From positions 72,478,001 through 72,542,000 of the forward strand of contig CM034546.1 of the NCBI GenBank assembly GCA_020055645.1: a stretch of DNA of 64,000 nt. The letters are read 5' to 3'. Numbering within the stretch: position 1 is the stretch's first letter; each line of letters begins with the position of its first letter. This document shows positions 1 through 12,152 of this stretch, one piece after another. The stretch is from Tomocerus qinae. Lineage: Eukaryota; Arthropoda; Collembola; Entomobryomorpha; Tomoceridae. The translations under genes and the position numbers were made by a program. The notes under the pieces were generated by a model. The model was not told the origin of the DNA. It made no database searches and saw nothing but the letters and a program-made list of their open reading frames with translations.

Positions 1-402
1 ATACATTAGTCAATAAGATAATGCTTATTAGAGTCAGTTTTTGCTTTCTAACATTACACACATAAATATTTATTACCATCATAATATTTTATTTGCTTCC
101 AGACTTAAAAGTTAGATAGAAATGTAACTGATAAAAATACTATCTTTGTAAACAATTGTTCAAAGATGATCTTGTCAGAATGAAGCCACAATGAAAATCA
201 TCTATTGTTGGATTCTAATTGAAGATCTGGTTTAAAAAATTTAATGTCATTTTGAGAGAATTAGTTATTTCAAAAAGGATCACAACATATTTATTTTCCA
301 AAAAATTATGCCAAAAAGATTATTATAAATTAAGCCTGTTCCAACGTTGTATATATTATTTAACAATTTGTAATTCGCCACAATATTAACACGAAGATAC
401 TA
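1..402. other. Region 3' of the polyketide synthase stop codon
   Basis: AT-rich sequence immediately downstream of the minus-strand PKS gene. It probably holds the 3' untranslated region of that gene. I see no other gene or clear repeat in it. Confidence 0.5.
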
Positions 403-2150
403 CTAATTGTAGTTAATATTTAACTTCCTAAAAATTCCTTCTGTTTTAGCAAACTCAATCATAAGTTTGAAGGTTTCAGATGCAGGAGGAATCACGTTAT
501 CAATATTGGGAATGATTTCTGACAATTTGCTACTTGGACGATAAATGTTTCCTTTTTCTTCCATTGCATGCCTCAATACCGGATTGACCCCAGCTATGAT
601 TTCACTAACATCTCTTTTCCCCATTGCTTCTCTAAACATTTCAGTTAATGGATTTTCGTCAGCTAGTGCTCTTTTTTCGAATTCATCGACATCAGTTACT
701 GTAAGTTGCAGACCAGAATCGTTTGAGACTCTAGCAAGATCATTTGAAGTTACAGAACTGGAGCCAACAAAATTATACAGACCTAAAGCTGCTTGGTTAT
801 TAAAAAGCAATGATGTAGACAATTTTGCAGCACAGTCAACGGGTAATGAGTACCACCCACCAGGAATCAAAGGAAAAATTTGCATTTTTAAACCACTAAG
901 AATTAAATTCATTAACCAATTTGTATCTACGGTAAAAAGCCCAGTTCTACTATTTCCTGATAAAATGGAAAATCGTAGAACTTGGCAAGGAATTCCACGC
1001 TTAATTGCTTGACTCATCAGTTTCTCCCCTACAAATTTTGTAAATGCATAACCTTCACCTAAATCTTCGCCATTATTTGTATCAGCCGGTAAATTCTCAG
1101 AAATAAAACCATTACTATCTAGCTCAGTGGCGGCACTATAGCTGGATGTAAAGGCTACCCGTTTCGTGCGAATAGTTGATGCAAATTCTAGTACTTTAAT
1201 AGTTCCTAAAACATTTACTGAACGAATATCCTGGGTGGTTTTAGATTTTTGATATATTTCTACGTGGTTGGCTTTAACTGCACAATGAAATATTGCATCA
1301 ATTGTGTTTGCCAGTTCATTATACTGACTAATACCCATTCCAAAATTATTTTCAGTGATATCGCCCAAAACAATTGAAATCTTACTACTTTCTAAAATGT
1401 GACTTAATCTAAACTTTTTAAGACTCTCTGCTAATTTCTTTTCTGCTGAATTTATCGATTTACCGCGGATCAAACAAATAATGTTAAGATCATTTTTCTT
1501 TGACAACTCCTCCAATAAATATGGACCAAAGTGACCAGTGGCGCCTGTTACCAATATGCTTTTTACCATCGAAGGTTTAACTGGTTCACCTACACTTTTA
1601 ATATGATCTGGGAGAACGGAATCCTCTTTTACTAGTTTACGTTGTTCTTCAAGAACAATTTTATTGTCCACATTCTCTGAGGACTCATTGGCGGACATTG
1701 TTAATTCAGCTAGAAATTTACTAAGAGTTGCCAATGTAGGATAATCCAAGAGAGAAGTTGGATTCAACTGTAACCTTTTTCCAAAAGATAATTGTAACTT
1801 ATTTCTCATTTCAACTGCCATTAAAGAATCCAATCCCATGTCCGAAAATGTTTGGTATTCGTCAATAATTTCTGATTCAGGAAGCCTTAATGTTTGTCTT
1901 ATAATATCCTCGATACATTTCTTAATGTATGTTGATCTTTCCTCTACATTCATATCCTTAATATCGTTCCAAAACTGATCCGCTTGAGCTGATGATTGTG
2001 CCTTTGTAGTTTGTTGCCCAGCAGTTAGTTCTGATAAAACTTCCGCAGTACTTGGAAATGCTTCAGCTAAAGCAATGGGGTCCAATTGTATTATAGCGCA
2101 TTGAGTGTAAGGTTTACTCATGATGAACTTTAAGGCTGCTATCCCCTGAC
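403..2150 (-). other. PKS acyl carrier protein and terminal thioester reductase
   Basis: The last exon begins in phase 1 with GQGIAALKF. The ACP has the phosphopantetheine site Ser in DMGLDSLMAVEMRN near 1840. After a linker, the terminal reductase opens with SILVTGATGHFGPYLLEEL (NAD(P)-binding Rossmann motif near 1555), followed by TSSYSA and YAFTKFVGEKL, the Tyr/Lys pair of extended short-chain reductases. This is the release domain type of NRPS/PKS thioester reductases and carboxylic acid reductases. It cuts the chain from ACP by NADPH reduction instead of hydrolysis. The frame ends at a stop at 403-405. No thioesterase is present. Confidence 0.88.
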
Positions 2151-5100
2151 CTGGAAATATCAAACATATTCATCGAGTTTCAGTTTTATCTGATACCATT
2201 TCCTGCTTGGGCCCTCCATCACCTATTTGAAAATTCCTAATCGGTACTATTAATTGCTATATATAATGAAAAATTATTACCTGGGCTGAAAGGAGTGACA
2301 CCGAAAGCTCCTTCCTTGCCATACACAGTGTTTGTTGCCGCCCCGATTTCCGACCACGCTAAATTGGTAATATTTGTTTGTATTTAGATAAATAAATGTG
2401 CCGTAAATATTATTACTTTAAAGTTTTGCTTGATATTTCAACTTACCTCCCCAATTTATTGTTTGTGCTGGTAACCCCATCGAGTGTCTATAATGGGCAA
2501 GCGAGTCTAAAAACATATTTGCGGCTGCATGATTGCTTTGTCCAGGTGGGCCTAAAATGGCAGCTGCAGAAGAAAATAAGACGAAGTGCTCCAAATTCAT
2601 TTTCTTAGTCAAGTTGTGCAAATTCCATCCACCATTCACTTTGGCATTAAACACGGCTTGGAATTTTTCCCAGGTCTGATTTTCAAGCACTGAATCAGAT
2701 ATTAGACCCGCTGAATGAATTACTCCCCTTAATGGGGGCATTTCTGTTTTGACGATTTCAAAGAGTTCTTGGCATTGATTCCAGTTACCCACGTCAACTT
2801 GCCTAGCCAGAACCTGAACTCCTTGTGTACTTAACGATTTCAGGACTTTCTGTGTTTTTTCATTTGGAGCTGTTCTACCGACCAAAACTACATGTTCGGC
2901 TCCACATTTAACCATCCACTTTCCAACTTCTAAACCAATTCCACCTAATCCACCCGTCACTAAATATGTAGAGTTTTTGCTGAACAACAAATCATTACTA
3001 TAATGTTTTCCTAGACTTTCTTTTTTCTCAGGTGAAACTACAACTATTTTACCAATATGTTGGGCCTTCAAGAAATAATTTAAAGCTTCTTTAATTTCAG
3101 ACATTACAAATCTTGTAAATGGCAAAGGTTTCACTTCATTCCCAAGGAATTTTTCATTCATTTTCGCTATTAAATTTTTCATTTCATCATCCCCAACTGT
3201 CTCCAAATTTACAATTGTATATCTCACATCTGATCGAAGACTTTCTACTTCTTCTGGCTTCCAGATATTTACTTTTCCCATTTCAACAAATCTTGCATTA
3301 TATGCACAAACTTTTAATGAAGTTTCTTTAAACCCGGCACCCGTCAACGAATTTAAAACTAGATCCACTCCCCTACCATTTGTAATCTTTTGTATTTCAT
3401 CTCCGTATGTCAAATCACGGGAATGGAAAACATTTTCTATGCCTATCGCTCGAAGGTAAGCTCTTTTCCTCTTACTACCGGCAGTTGCAATGATTTTGGC
3501 CCCGATTTGTTCGGCTATTTGAATGGCGACTAATCCTACTCCTCCTGAAGCTACGTGAATTAAAATCGTTTCATTCAATTTCAATTTACCCACCTCGACT
3601 AAGCAATAATAGGCTGTGAGGTAGACGGAAGGCAAAGTAGAAGCCTCAGCGAAAGAAAATTGCTTGGGTTTGTGAAGAATGAGATCAGAAAGGACAATGA
3701 CGTGACTTGCCGCAGAACTCGAATTGGAAATTCCAAAAACCTCATCCCCAATTTTGTATTTCATGACTTTACTACCAACGCGAGACACAACTCCTGAAAA
3801 ATCTGTTCCTACAGCATCAAATAAAGTTTTAAACATATCTGGTTTAAGAATGACGAAAATGTCCCTAAAGTTCAATGCCGTCGCCCGTACTGAAACTTCA
3901 ACTTCATTTTCTTTTAAATTATTAACTTTCATGACTTTAAAAGTTACATCATTTATCTTTTTGGATTTAGGAATAACTATTTCGTAATTAGAACTAGGCA
4001 AGATCAAAGGAGCCGACATAGGAGGTAAAGGAGAACATCTAAATACAAACCGTTTGTTTTTTCTATAAGCTGTTAAATAATCAGCATCACTGTGCCACAA
4101 GTGAAAAAATATTTGTTTGCTCTCTGATATTGGGTCGATATTTTCGGGATCCAAATCAATTAGGCAACTGTTAAATAATGAAAATTCATTTTTACAGCTT
4201 TTAAAGATTCCCCAAATAGTTGCCTTGGACGGAATAACTCTGTTTTGATCTCCAATTAAGTAAACTCCACGAGTAGCAATTGTAATGTTTGTAGTGCTGG
4301 CAAAGGCGCAAATATTTTTGCACATATACAACATAGTTTTTGCCAAGTATTCTTGATCGTCAGTTTCATCTAAGCCTATTAGCAATATGTAACCTTTAAC
4401 ATCGTATTTAGTATTTAATGATACTTTCAAATTATTAATTTCCTGCTCGCTGCCGTAATCTAGAAAATGGTCAAATATTGTACTATCAATATGTTTGGTA
4501 TGATCACAATCGCCCACAAGTACAGCGGCGTCACCAGTAGTTTCAATAAAGACTTTTAATTGCTTAGCAACAGAAGAGTCATAACCTGAGAAGATTACCC
4601 ACCTTGGCGTTTTCTTGTCAGTGTCAACATCAGAAGTTCTAAGTGTATATACATGATTTTCGGGTGTTGCTCGTGCTACTATTACGCCGACCATCTCCTG
4701 TTCATTGGAAACATTTGTTGCACAAGTAAACCCATTTCTATGCATTATACCACGCCATGTTTTCTCGTCCACGCATGGATGATTTGGTCGTATATCATAA
4801 TCCTTAAAGCACCAATAACCTTCAAGACATCCAAATATCATATCGATATGTCTTAAAGGAGTTAACATTTCCATTAGTACAAAAACTCCCGATGGTGCTA
4901 AAAGCTGACGAACATTAATAATTGACGACTCTAAGTATTCTGTAGCGTGTATTACATTGGATGCCACAACTACATCGTAAAAATGTGGAGCAAATCCTTG
5001 CCGTTTAGGATCTTTTTCTATATTTAGCAGTTTGTAATCCACAGCTGAAATATGTTTGAATGTTTTCTCTGCTTCCGCCAAAAAATGTGGGGAAATATCA

Positions 5101-8100
5101 GTGAATGTATATCGGAATTGTATCCCTTGCTTTTGAAGACCATTGATGATTTCTTTGGATGTAGCAGCACTTCCGGCTCCTATTTCCAAAATTCTCACTA
5201 TGGAACCATCTCCCTTTGTTTGTGACAACAACACTTGCAAAGAAGCACTTAACCTAGTATTAGCTAATTTAGCGGCTACTACATCAGTGTATATAATTAA
5301 AGGGTCTATTTCGGTGTCTTCGCCAAAAAGTATATTGACTCCTGACACATTTCCACAAAGATGCTCGCTTAGTAAACCGCCACAATGTTCAGCAATATGT
5401 TTTTCTACAAATTCAAAATTTTCAATGGAATCCATTTTTTTCAAAGAAACATTTTTGAGTTCAATGACTTCGTTCTCTGGTAGAGGTTCCTTATGGACTA
5501 CCCACTCAGTAGTATGTTTGGAAGCACTGTTGAGCAAGTAGTCATTTTCTGCCAATATAGACAACCCTAATTTCACATACGACGCACGGTCGACGGGTAT
5601 TGTAAGCTGTGTCATTAATGCTTCTGTTGAAAATCTGTCCCCCAATTTTGGTTTCCAACCTAGCTTATAAAATGCTAGGATGAAGTAATAAGGAGTGAGG
5701 GCTGTTTGAGAAATCTCTAACCCTTCTGCCATAGCAGGATAAAATTTAGAGTATTCTTGCATAATTGGGTTCAAATCCTTTATCAGTTCTGAAGTTGTTG
5801 GAAGGTTCGATAAATTTACTCTGGAATGAAATGGAGCATCTCTGGATCTCCACACTTCGTGATTCATCCCTGGGAGTTTGTTTTTAATGCCAGTAATGAC
5901 ATTTAAAAACGAACCAATAGATGTCTTTACTAGTTTGACGCCTGACATAGAAGCCAGTAAATCCCCTTTGTCGTCATATAAATTGATATTTCCACCTTCT
6001 TTAGCAGCATGAACAATAAAATGTTCAGTAGTTGTTTTTGATACCATAACAAACTTTGAAATTCCTACAGGAAGATGCAAATCGGATTTATTTGTGTCTA
6101 TCGATATGGCAAAACATTGAAGCATTGCATCTATTACAATTGGATGATAAACATATTCATTCATGTTACCCGCCTGGATTGGTATTGGAACTTTAGCCAA
6201 AAGTTCATTATCCCCCTCCCATACTGTGGCAATACTTTGAAACGTTTCACCAAAATTGATGCCTACCTGAGCTGTCAACTTGTAAAATTCTTCGGGAGAT
6301 TTGGCTTCCAATTCAGACTGCATTTCAGTAATTCGTCTTTTATTGATTATCTTACTTTCCCTGACACAATTGGAACTATTTACTGAAACATTAGCGCTGG
6401 CAAATTGTTTCCATCCTTTTTCATCATTATATCCATTAGCATGTTTGTATACGAATACTCTAATTAAAAATGAATGATTCTCCTCCACTTCAGATGCCAC
6501 TATTTGAATTTTATGATCCTCATTGTTGTCTATTTCCATTGGAGCCTCTACGACAAAATCTTCTACAAGTAAATAAGTATTCTCAATTTTTGCGACATTG
6601 AAAACTTCTTTTCCTGTAGCTAAAATTAGCTCTAAAAATCCTGCTCCTGGAAATACAATTACGTTTGCAACTTGATGATCTCTTAAGTAGGAGAAATCTT
6701 GTAAATCCAAAGAGTTCTGGAAAACTTGTTCCTTAACTACGGCCAAAGAAACTTTTCTCCCAAGCAATGGGTGTAATGGCTTACAAAGCTGTTCAGATGT
6801 TGATTCAATCCAAAATTTCTGCCGTTGGAATGGATAATGAGGCAAGTCAACCTTTACTCGGGGATAACACGATTCCATCTTTTCCCAATCCACATCTACA
6901 CCATTTACATACAATTTAGATAAACTGTCAAATATAGTCAACCAATTGTCCTCATTCTTTCGTATGGACGGAAGCCATAGAGATGTCTGCTGTTCTTCAA
7001 CAGAAGAATTGTTCAAACCCAGAGCCAATAAAATGGGATGTGCTCCTATCTCAATAAAAATATTGCACCCTTCTTGATGTGCAAATTTAATTCCTTTCGT
7101 GAAATCAACAGAATAACGTGCATGATTTAACCAATATTTTGCTGTCATGTCTTCTAAGCCCAGGATCTTCCCGACAGATCCAGATATATATTGACATGAC
7201 GGAAATTTATAATTAATTTTTCCTGCAGCTTTACTGAATTCATCTAACATATCTTCCATAGCCCGAGAATGAAATGCATGGCTGGCTGCGAGCATTTGGT
7301 GTTTTATATTATTAGCTGTGCATAATTCTGAAAATTTTTTTAAAGATAGTAGCTCTCCAGCAACCACAATTTCGTCCGAACAATTGACGACAGCAACATC
7401 AATCCATTTATCTGTGGAAGTGAATAGCTCAATAAGTTCTTCCACTTTTTTCTTTGAAGCTCTAACTGCCAACATTCCTCCATTGGGTAACCTATTGATC
7501 AGTCGACTTCTTTCTGATAATAAAAGTAGAGCCTCTTCAAGTGTCATTACCCCAGATGCTACAGAAGCAGCGAATTCTCCGACGCTGTGCCCTAACACAC
7601 AGTCAGGCTTAATTCCAAAGCTTTCCCACAATTTAAATAAACTGTACTCAATGCAAAAAATTGATATTTGACTATAGATTGTATCGTCAATGTTATAGTT
7701 TGTACCCAACCCCCAAAGTATATCCACAATGGATATACCAAGATTATTTGAAACTATCTCGTTACACAAATTAAAAGCATTCGCAAATACCGGACTTGTT
7801 TCATACAATACCTTACCCATTCCTAAATATTGGGAACCTTGCCCTGTGAATAGAAAAGTAAATTTTGGTTTTTCGACTAAAACCGGCTCAGAAGGAAATA
7901 TTGGTTGTCCTAACTTATTTTTCAAGTCTTTCATATCTTTACAAATGGTAGTGAAACGATATTTTAAATGAGACCGTCCGGTATTAGCAGTAAAGCAAAT
8001 GTTTTCAATCCCTGTTGATGCATTCTGACTACAAAAAGACGCATAACTAGAAACTAAATCTTTTAAGGCGTTTTCAGATTTAGCAGAGAGTGTCAACATG

Positions 8101-11100
8101 TGGCATGGCCTTTCTTTTTTGTGGTCTATTGTAATGGCATTTTTAAAGACTTTTGGCGGTTCTTCCAAAATAACGTGAACATTTGTTCCACTAATACCAA
8201 AAGAACTTATTCCAGCCATTCGTTTTCTTTTATTATTTTTGGGCCATGGAATAGGATTTGTAGGAATTAAGGCCGGAAGTGAATCCAAATTAATATTTGG
8301 ATTTACATTATCCAAATTTCTATGGATTGGGATAATTTCATTTTCCATGGCCAGAATGACTTTTATAATGCCTGCCAATCCCGCTGCTGATTCCGTATGG
8401 CCAGTATTTGTTTTAACTGAACCAATAATAATCGGCTTTTCTCTTTGGGCTTTATATCCCTCTGAAATAGCAGCAAACTCAATGGGATCCCCAATAGGAG
8501 TTCCTGTCCCATGAGCCTCGATGTAATCAACCTCTTCTGGATTTACTCCCGATACTTTCAAAGCGTCCCGAATTGCAATTTCTTGACAATATTTACTCGG
8601 AGTTCCAAAACTGGAAGTAGTTCCTTCGTTACTAATACCAGATCCTCGAATTATCGACAGAATTCTGTCTCCATCTCTAACTGCATCGGAATATCGTTTG
8701 AGTACAACAACAGCAATTCCTTCTCCACGAGCAAATCCATCGGCCTTTTCGTCGAACGTCTTACAATGACCATCTTTAGCCAGAATGGGGACATCGCAGT
8801 GTGGGAAATGGGCAACTAGCAAATTGGCACCGGTAACGAGGGTCAAATCCGTTTCTCTTTTCCTTAAACTGTCACATGCCAAATGCAGACTGACCATTGA
8901 GGAAGAACATCCGGACTCAGTGGCCACATTTGGTCCGTTTAGTCCAAGAAAATACGAGACGCGTGCTGCAGTGGCGCAGAAAGCATTTCCAAGAATGACA
9001 TGATGAAAATCTCGTCCTCTGTTTGTATTTTCGTTCACTAACCGTTCGTATTCTTGTGTCCATACGCCTGAAAATACGCCCGTGTTACTTCCTTTCAATT
9101 TCGCGGGATCAATTGAGGCGTTTTCCAAAGCCTCCCAAGCTACCTCGACCATCAATCTTTGCTGGGGATCCATAAACGCGGCTTCCCTGGGACTAATCCC
9201 AAAAAACTTTGCGTCGAATTCGTCAATTGGACACTTTAAAAATCCCGCCTTAATAGAAGTATAGCGCGGATCTTCGCTGAAGCGTTGGGGAAGACGTTCC
9301 ATTGGAATTGAGCTTATTCCATCCGATCCTGTCTCCAACAACTCCCAAAATTCGTTGATATTATTTGCTCCAGGAAATCGGCAGCTTTGACCAATAATTG
9401 CAATTGATTCTTTAATGTCATTATGCCGTTTTTTGTTAATTTGTTCATTGTAATTTATTTTTTTCAGATTCCGGGTATCAAGGTTTTCAATGTTAATCTA
9501 ATAGTACAAAACCATTCATTGAATATAAAAATGTTTAATTGATTTATGAATAATCTTTATTCATTTGCAATCAGTAAGACTTAGTACTAATAATATATAT
9601 TATACTGTAAAATGAAATATCTGTTACCTCTAGTTCATTAAAACATGGGAAGACGTCGTTTGTGAATATATCTAACCAAAATCTCAAATAAGGCTGAAAA
9701 TATAATTAATTTCGTTTTAGTAAGTCGCGTATTTTGATTTTTATAAATTGAAATTAAATCAACTCTTTTCTTGAACATTAGTATATTCTTACGCAGCATT
9801 TTTCTTCATTTATATCGTTTAGTAGAAGCCAAGGTTTGATATCTACCAAGTTCAATACTTTAGCTGCACCAGTCGCCAACCTTTTCATACAATTGTAACA
9901 ATTACAATTTAGGGCCATAAAAATGTCAGTGAGGATAAGATCCTATGACTTATTAGCATCATAATCATAGTGCTGTAAACGCAGGTACCTTATTAATATT
10001 AAAAATGTATGCATGAATTTAATAAACAATTTAATAATTAGTCATTAAATACTAAAATATAAGATTTTGGCTAGTATATTTCGTAAAATTAATCAACTAG
10101 TCAACTAAAGTCGAAGTTGCCAAAAATTTTCTGTTCTACCAATGAAATATCAATTACAAATAAAAAGTAATCGGCGAACATCACAGCCATACTATACATT
10201 GAGTTTTTGTCGTGGTTGAGCTCCTAGACTTTGTAAACTATCTCTCTTAATTCAGATATGGTTTTTTAAATTTATTTAAGATAAAAGAAAGTATATACAT
10301 ACAGTTCCGAGTTGCATCCGTTTGGGATTCTCGCCACAATATCCGATCTAGCTGTTTTAATATTTGATCCAAGTTGATTAATATATTCCCAGTTGGTGGC
10401 CAAGTTTTCATCTGTTTGAAATTGAAAAAGTTTTATGGTAACTGTCTGCGAATTTTGTGTCATGAAAAATAAAACACAATATAATGACTATATCGGAATA
10501 AAATTGGCAGAGTAGGAGCCAGAACATTACTTCAGGAAGGAATCGCTGATCTACTATACCTTTGTAAAAAATTAAATCATTTTAGAGAAACTATTCCAGG
10601 AGTTTTTCCTTTTCAAGTAAAAATTTTGCTAGAAGGTCTTTTTGGACTCCCTTGCAATCATTTCTCATATCAAATGGTACTTGCCTAGAGTTTCTATGAT
10701 ATTTATATTGAAAACCATTTTTGTTGTCTAAAAATAATAAGAATTTTACCATATGAAGTTACGTCAATTGTAGATAGCATATTTATGTAGACTTTATAAG
10801 AAGGGTCAGCTACTAGTAGCGTAACGTCATTGGCAGTGTCCACAATAGCAAATGAACTCTCCAAATCAAAGAGTTCGTCACAATTCTTGACAACCTGAAA
10901 AATATTTAGTGAGCAGCATTAAAATTATGACAATGAAGGCAGGAAATTTAAGAATGTGAAACAATAATTTTGAGTTGGTCAATATATACTGCAGCCAATT
11001 AATTGTAATGTTAATAATTAATAATAAACATTTTGCCATTTAGTTTCTTATTTCTATCTAATGCATAAAGGCTTAACAGAGGTTTACAAAAAATGTGGCT

Positions 11101-11877
11101 TACAGAAGAGAATCAACATAAATCAATCCGCCGATCATCATTTATTACTCTAAAGATACTGTCTGAAAAAACTCTAGATATAAATTCCTCTTTCATGTTG
11201 GCGACTCTATTTTAGATTTAGTGTTTACCGTATTAAATGGACCAGGATTCTTAATAGTTTATAAATTCTCAATATTCTGAATAATAATTCTTAATTATTT
11301 GACATTTTCATGAAAAATTTTATAATTTGTTAGTGCGCTTAATGTTTGCATTTTTAATTACGCACTAATTACAATTACATGTCTTTTAGATAGTAAAATA
11401 ATATGTATCTACGAACTATATAGTATGCCCACTCATATCCACTTACAATCAAATGAGGATTAAGAAGAATGCATTTTTGATACATAGTTAAGCTCCAAAT
11501 AAACATTCTTGCTTGATCCAGGGGTGACAATTCAATCGGTTTTTCAAACTCCGTTTGCAAGTTTAGGACGACATCAAAGACATCCGACAACACAATACTG
11601 TTGAATTGAAAAGAAGGAAAATCACTTTTTTGAGCTACTAGTTTTTGTAAATACTTAAAGCAAAGTTTCTGCAACAATTACTTACACCTGACACTTGTTG
11701 TCACTAAAATTCAATTTGGAAATATTTCTTACCGAAGAGCCTGTTTCATATTTTCAGATATGAGCACAACGATTTTGGCAGTTGTGACAACTCGCCGAAG
11801 AGACTTGGCCAAGACGAGGGCTTGTATACAAGTTTCCTCGTTGTAGGCCACTGTCACCCAGGCAAAATCAGATGCAA
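403..11877 (-). CDS. Glycogenin-like domain fused to a reducing type I polyketide synthase with terminal thioester reductase
   Basis: Nine exons were placed from GT-AG signals: 11733-11877, 11447-11597, 10750-10894, 10303-10411, about 9793-9918 (its 5' edge is uncertain), 9628-9693, 2447-9497, 2281-2358 and 403-2150. Phases agree at every junction except the one between 10303 and about 9918, which I could not close. Exons 1-6 encode a GT8 glycogenin-like domain; the 7-kb exon begins with the end of a linker and then KS. Order after the GT8 part is KS, AT, DH, C-methyltransferase, ER, KR, ACP and a terminal reductase. The product would be an iterative megasynthase of roughly 3,200 residues, making a methylated, reduced polyketide released as aldehyde or alcohol. 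The first coding exon upstream of 11877 was not found; that exon starts with two bases of a split codon, though an open frame runs on to 11992. KS-to-reductase assignment is secure; the fusion is inferred from phase and homology. Confidence 0.85.
2281..6800 (-). other. PKS dehydratase, C-methyltransferase, enoylreductase and ketoreductase domains
   Basis: DH starts at LHPLLGRKV near 6775, with RDHQVANVIVFPGAG giving the active His (the family HxxxGxxxxP has Asn for Gly here) and a later VIDAMLQ Asp motif. The SAM-binding motif LEIGAGSAATS lies near 5190. ER spans about 3970-3090 with TALNFRDI and the NADPH motif HVASGGVGLVAIQIA. KR starts with YLVTGGLGGIG near 2965; its FSSAAAILG Ser is present, but the position normally occupied by the catalytic Tyr reads His (GQSNHAAAN, near 2531). 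The KR end crosses a phase-1 intron into exon 2281-2358, giving NWGAWSEIGAATNT. Residues are read directly; activity is inference. Confidence 0.88.
6880..9497 (-). other. PKS ketosynthase and acyltransferase domains
   Basis: A linker, starting INIENLDTRN at 9497, leads into ESIAIIGQSCRFPGA, the usual KS start. The KS catalytic Cys lies in ESGCSSSMVSLHLAC (codon 8907-8909); the two His are in EAHGTGTPIGDP and NTGHTESAAG. KS closes at SSFGISGTNVHVILEE. The AT starts at FLFTGQGSQYLGMG near 7860; its nucleophile is the Ser of GHSVGEF. The HAFH motif (AASHAFHSRAM) is the one usually associated with malonyl-CoA rather than methylmalonyl-CoA. Methyl branches would therefore come from the internal methyltransferase. 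All catalytic residues I can identify are present. Confidence 0.9.
9628..11877 (-). other. GT8 glycogenin-like (probable pseudo-glycosyltransferase) domain at the N-terminus of the PKS
   Basis: Exon 11733-11877 encodes FAWVTVAYNEETCIQALVLA followed by KSLRRVVTTAKIVVLI, which aligns with the glycogenin N-terminus (FVTL...GALVLG.SLR...T.KLVVL). Exon 11447-11597 has VFDVV, then FIWSLTMYQKCILLNPHLI, matching glycogenin's [21 protein letters not shown]. Exon 10750-10894 has NCDELFDLE, matching the conserved V-D-E-L-F-D. The split codon between 10750 and 10411 gives SYGDEN, aligning with SFDGGDQG. Exon 9793-9918 has GAAKVLNLVDIKPW, matching GASAKVVHFLGRVKPW, and exon 9628-9693 has FWLDIFTNDVFP, matching LWWNIFTTNVLP. 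The DxD metal motif reads N-P-H, and the metal-binding His before the KPW motif is Asn. Family comparison is from memory, so residue equivalences are inference. Sugar transfer looks unlikely; a structural, docking or regulatory role is a guess. Confidence 0.82.
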
Positions 11878-12027
11878 CTGGAAAACAATAAAGAAAATTA
11901 AAAAATATATACCTAAAATTACATAGATATAAATATACACTAAGTTGGCATTTCGATAGGGGAATTAAAAATTGACTAATACAGTAGGTCAATAATTATT
12001 ATAGGATAAATCGTATTAATCTTAATT

Positions 12028-12152
12028 GTACCGAATTGGACTGAATTGTACCAAACTGGACTAAATTGGACCCAATTGGACTGAATTGGACCGAATTGGA
12101 CTGAATTGGACCGAATTGGACTGAATTGGGCCGAATTGGACTAAATTGGACA
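12028..12152. repeat. 20-bp tandem repeat
   Basis: Direct tandem copies of a unit reading roughly TTGGACTGAATTGGACCGAA, itself two related 10-mers. The copies degenerate at the left edge. There are about six copies. The array lies upstream of the GT8-PKS gene. Confidence 0.85.
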
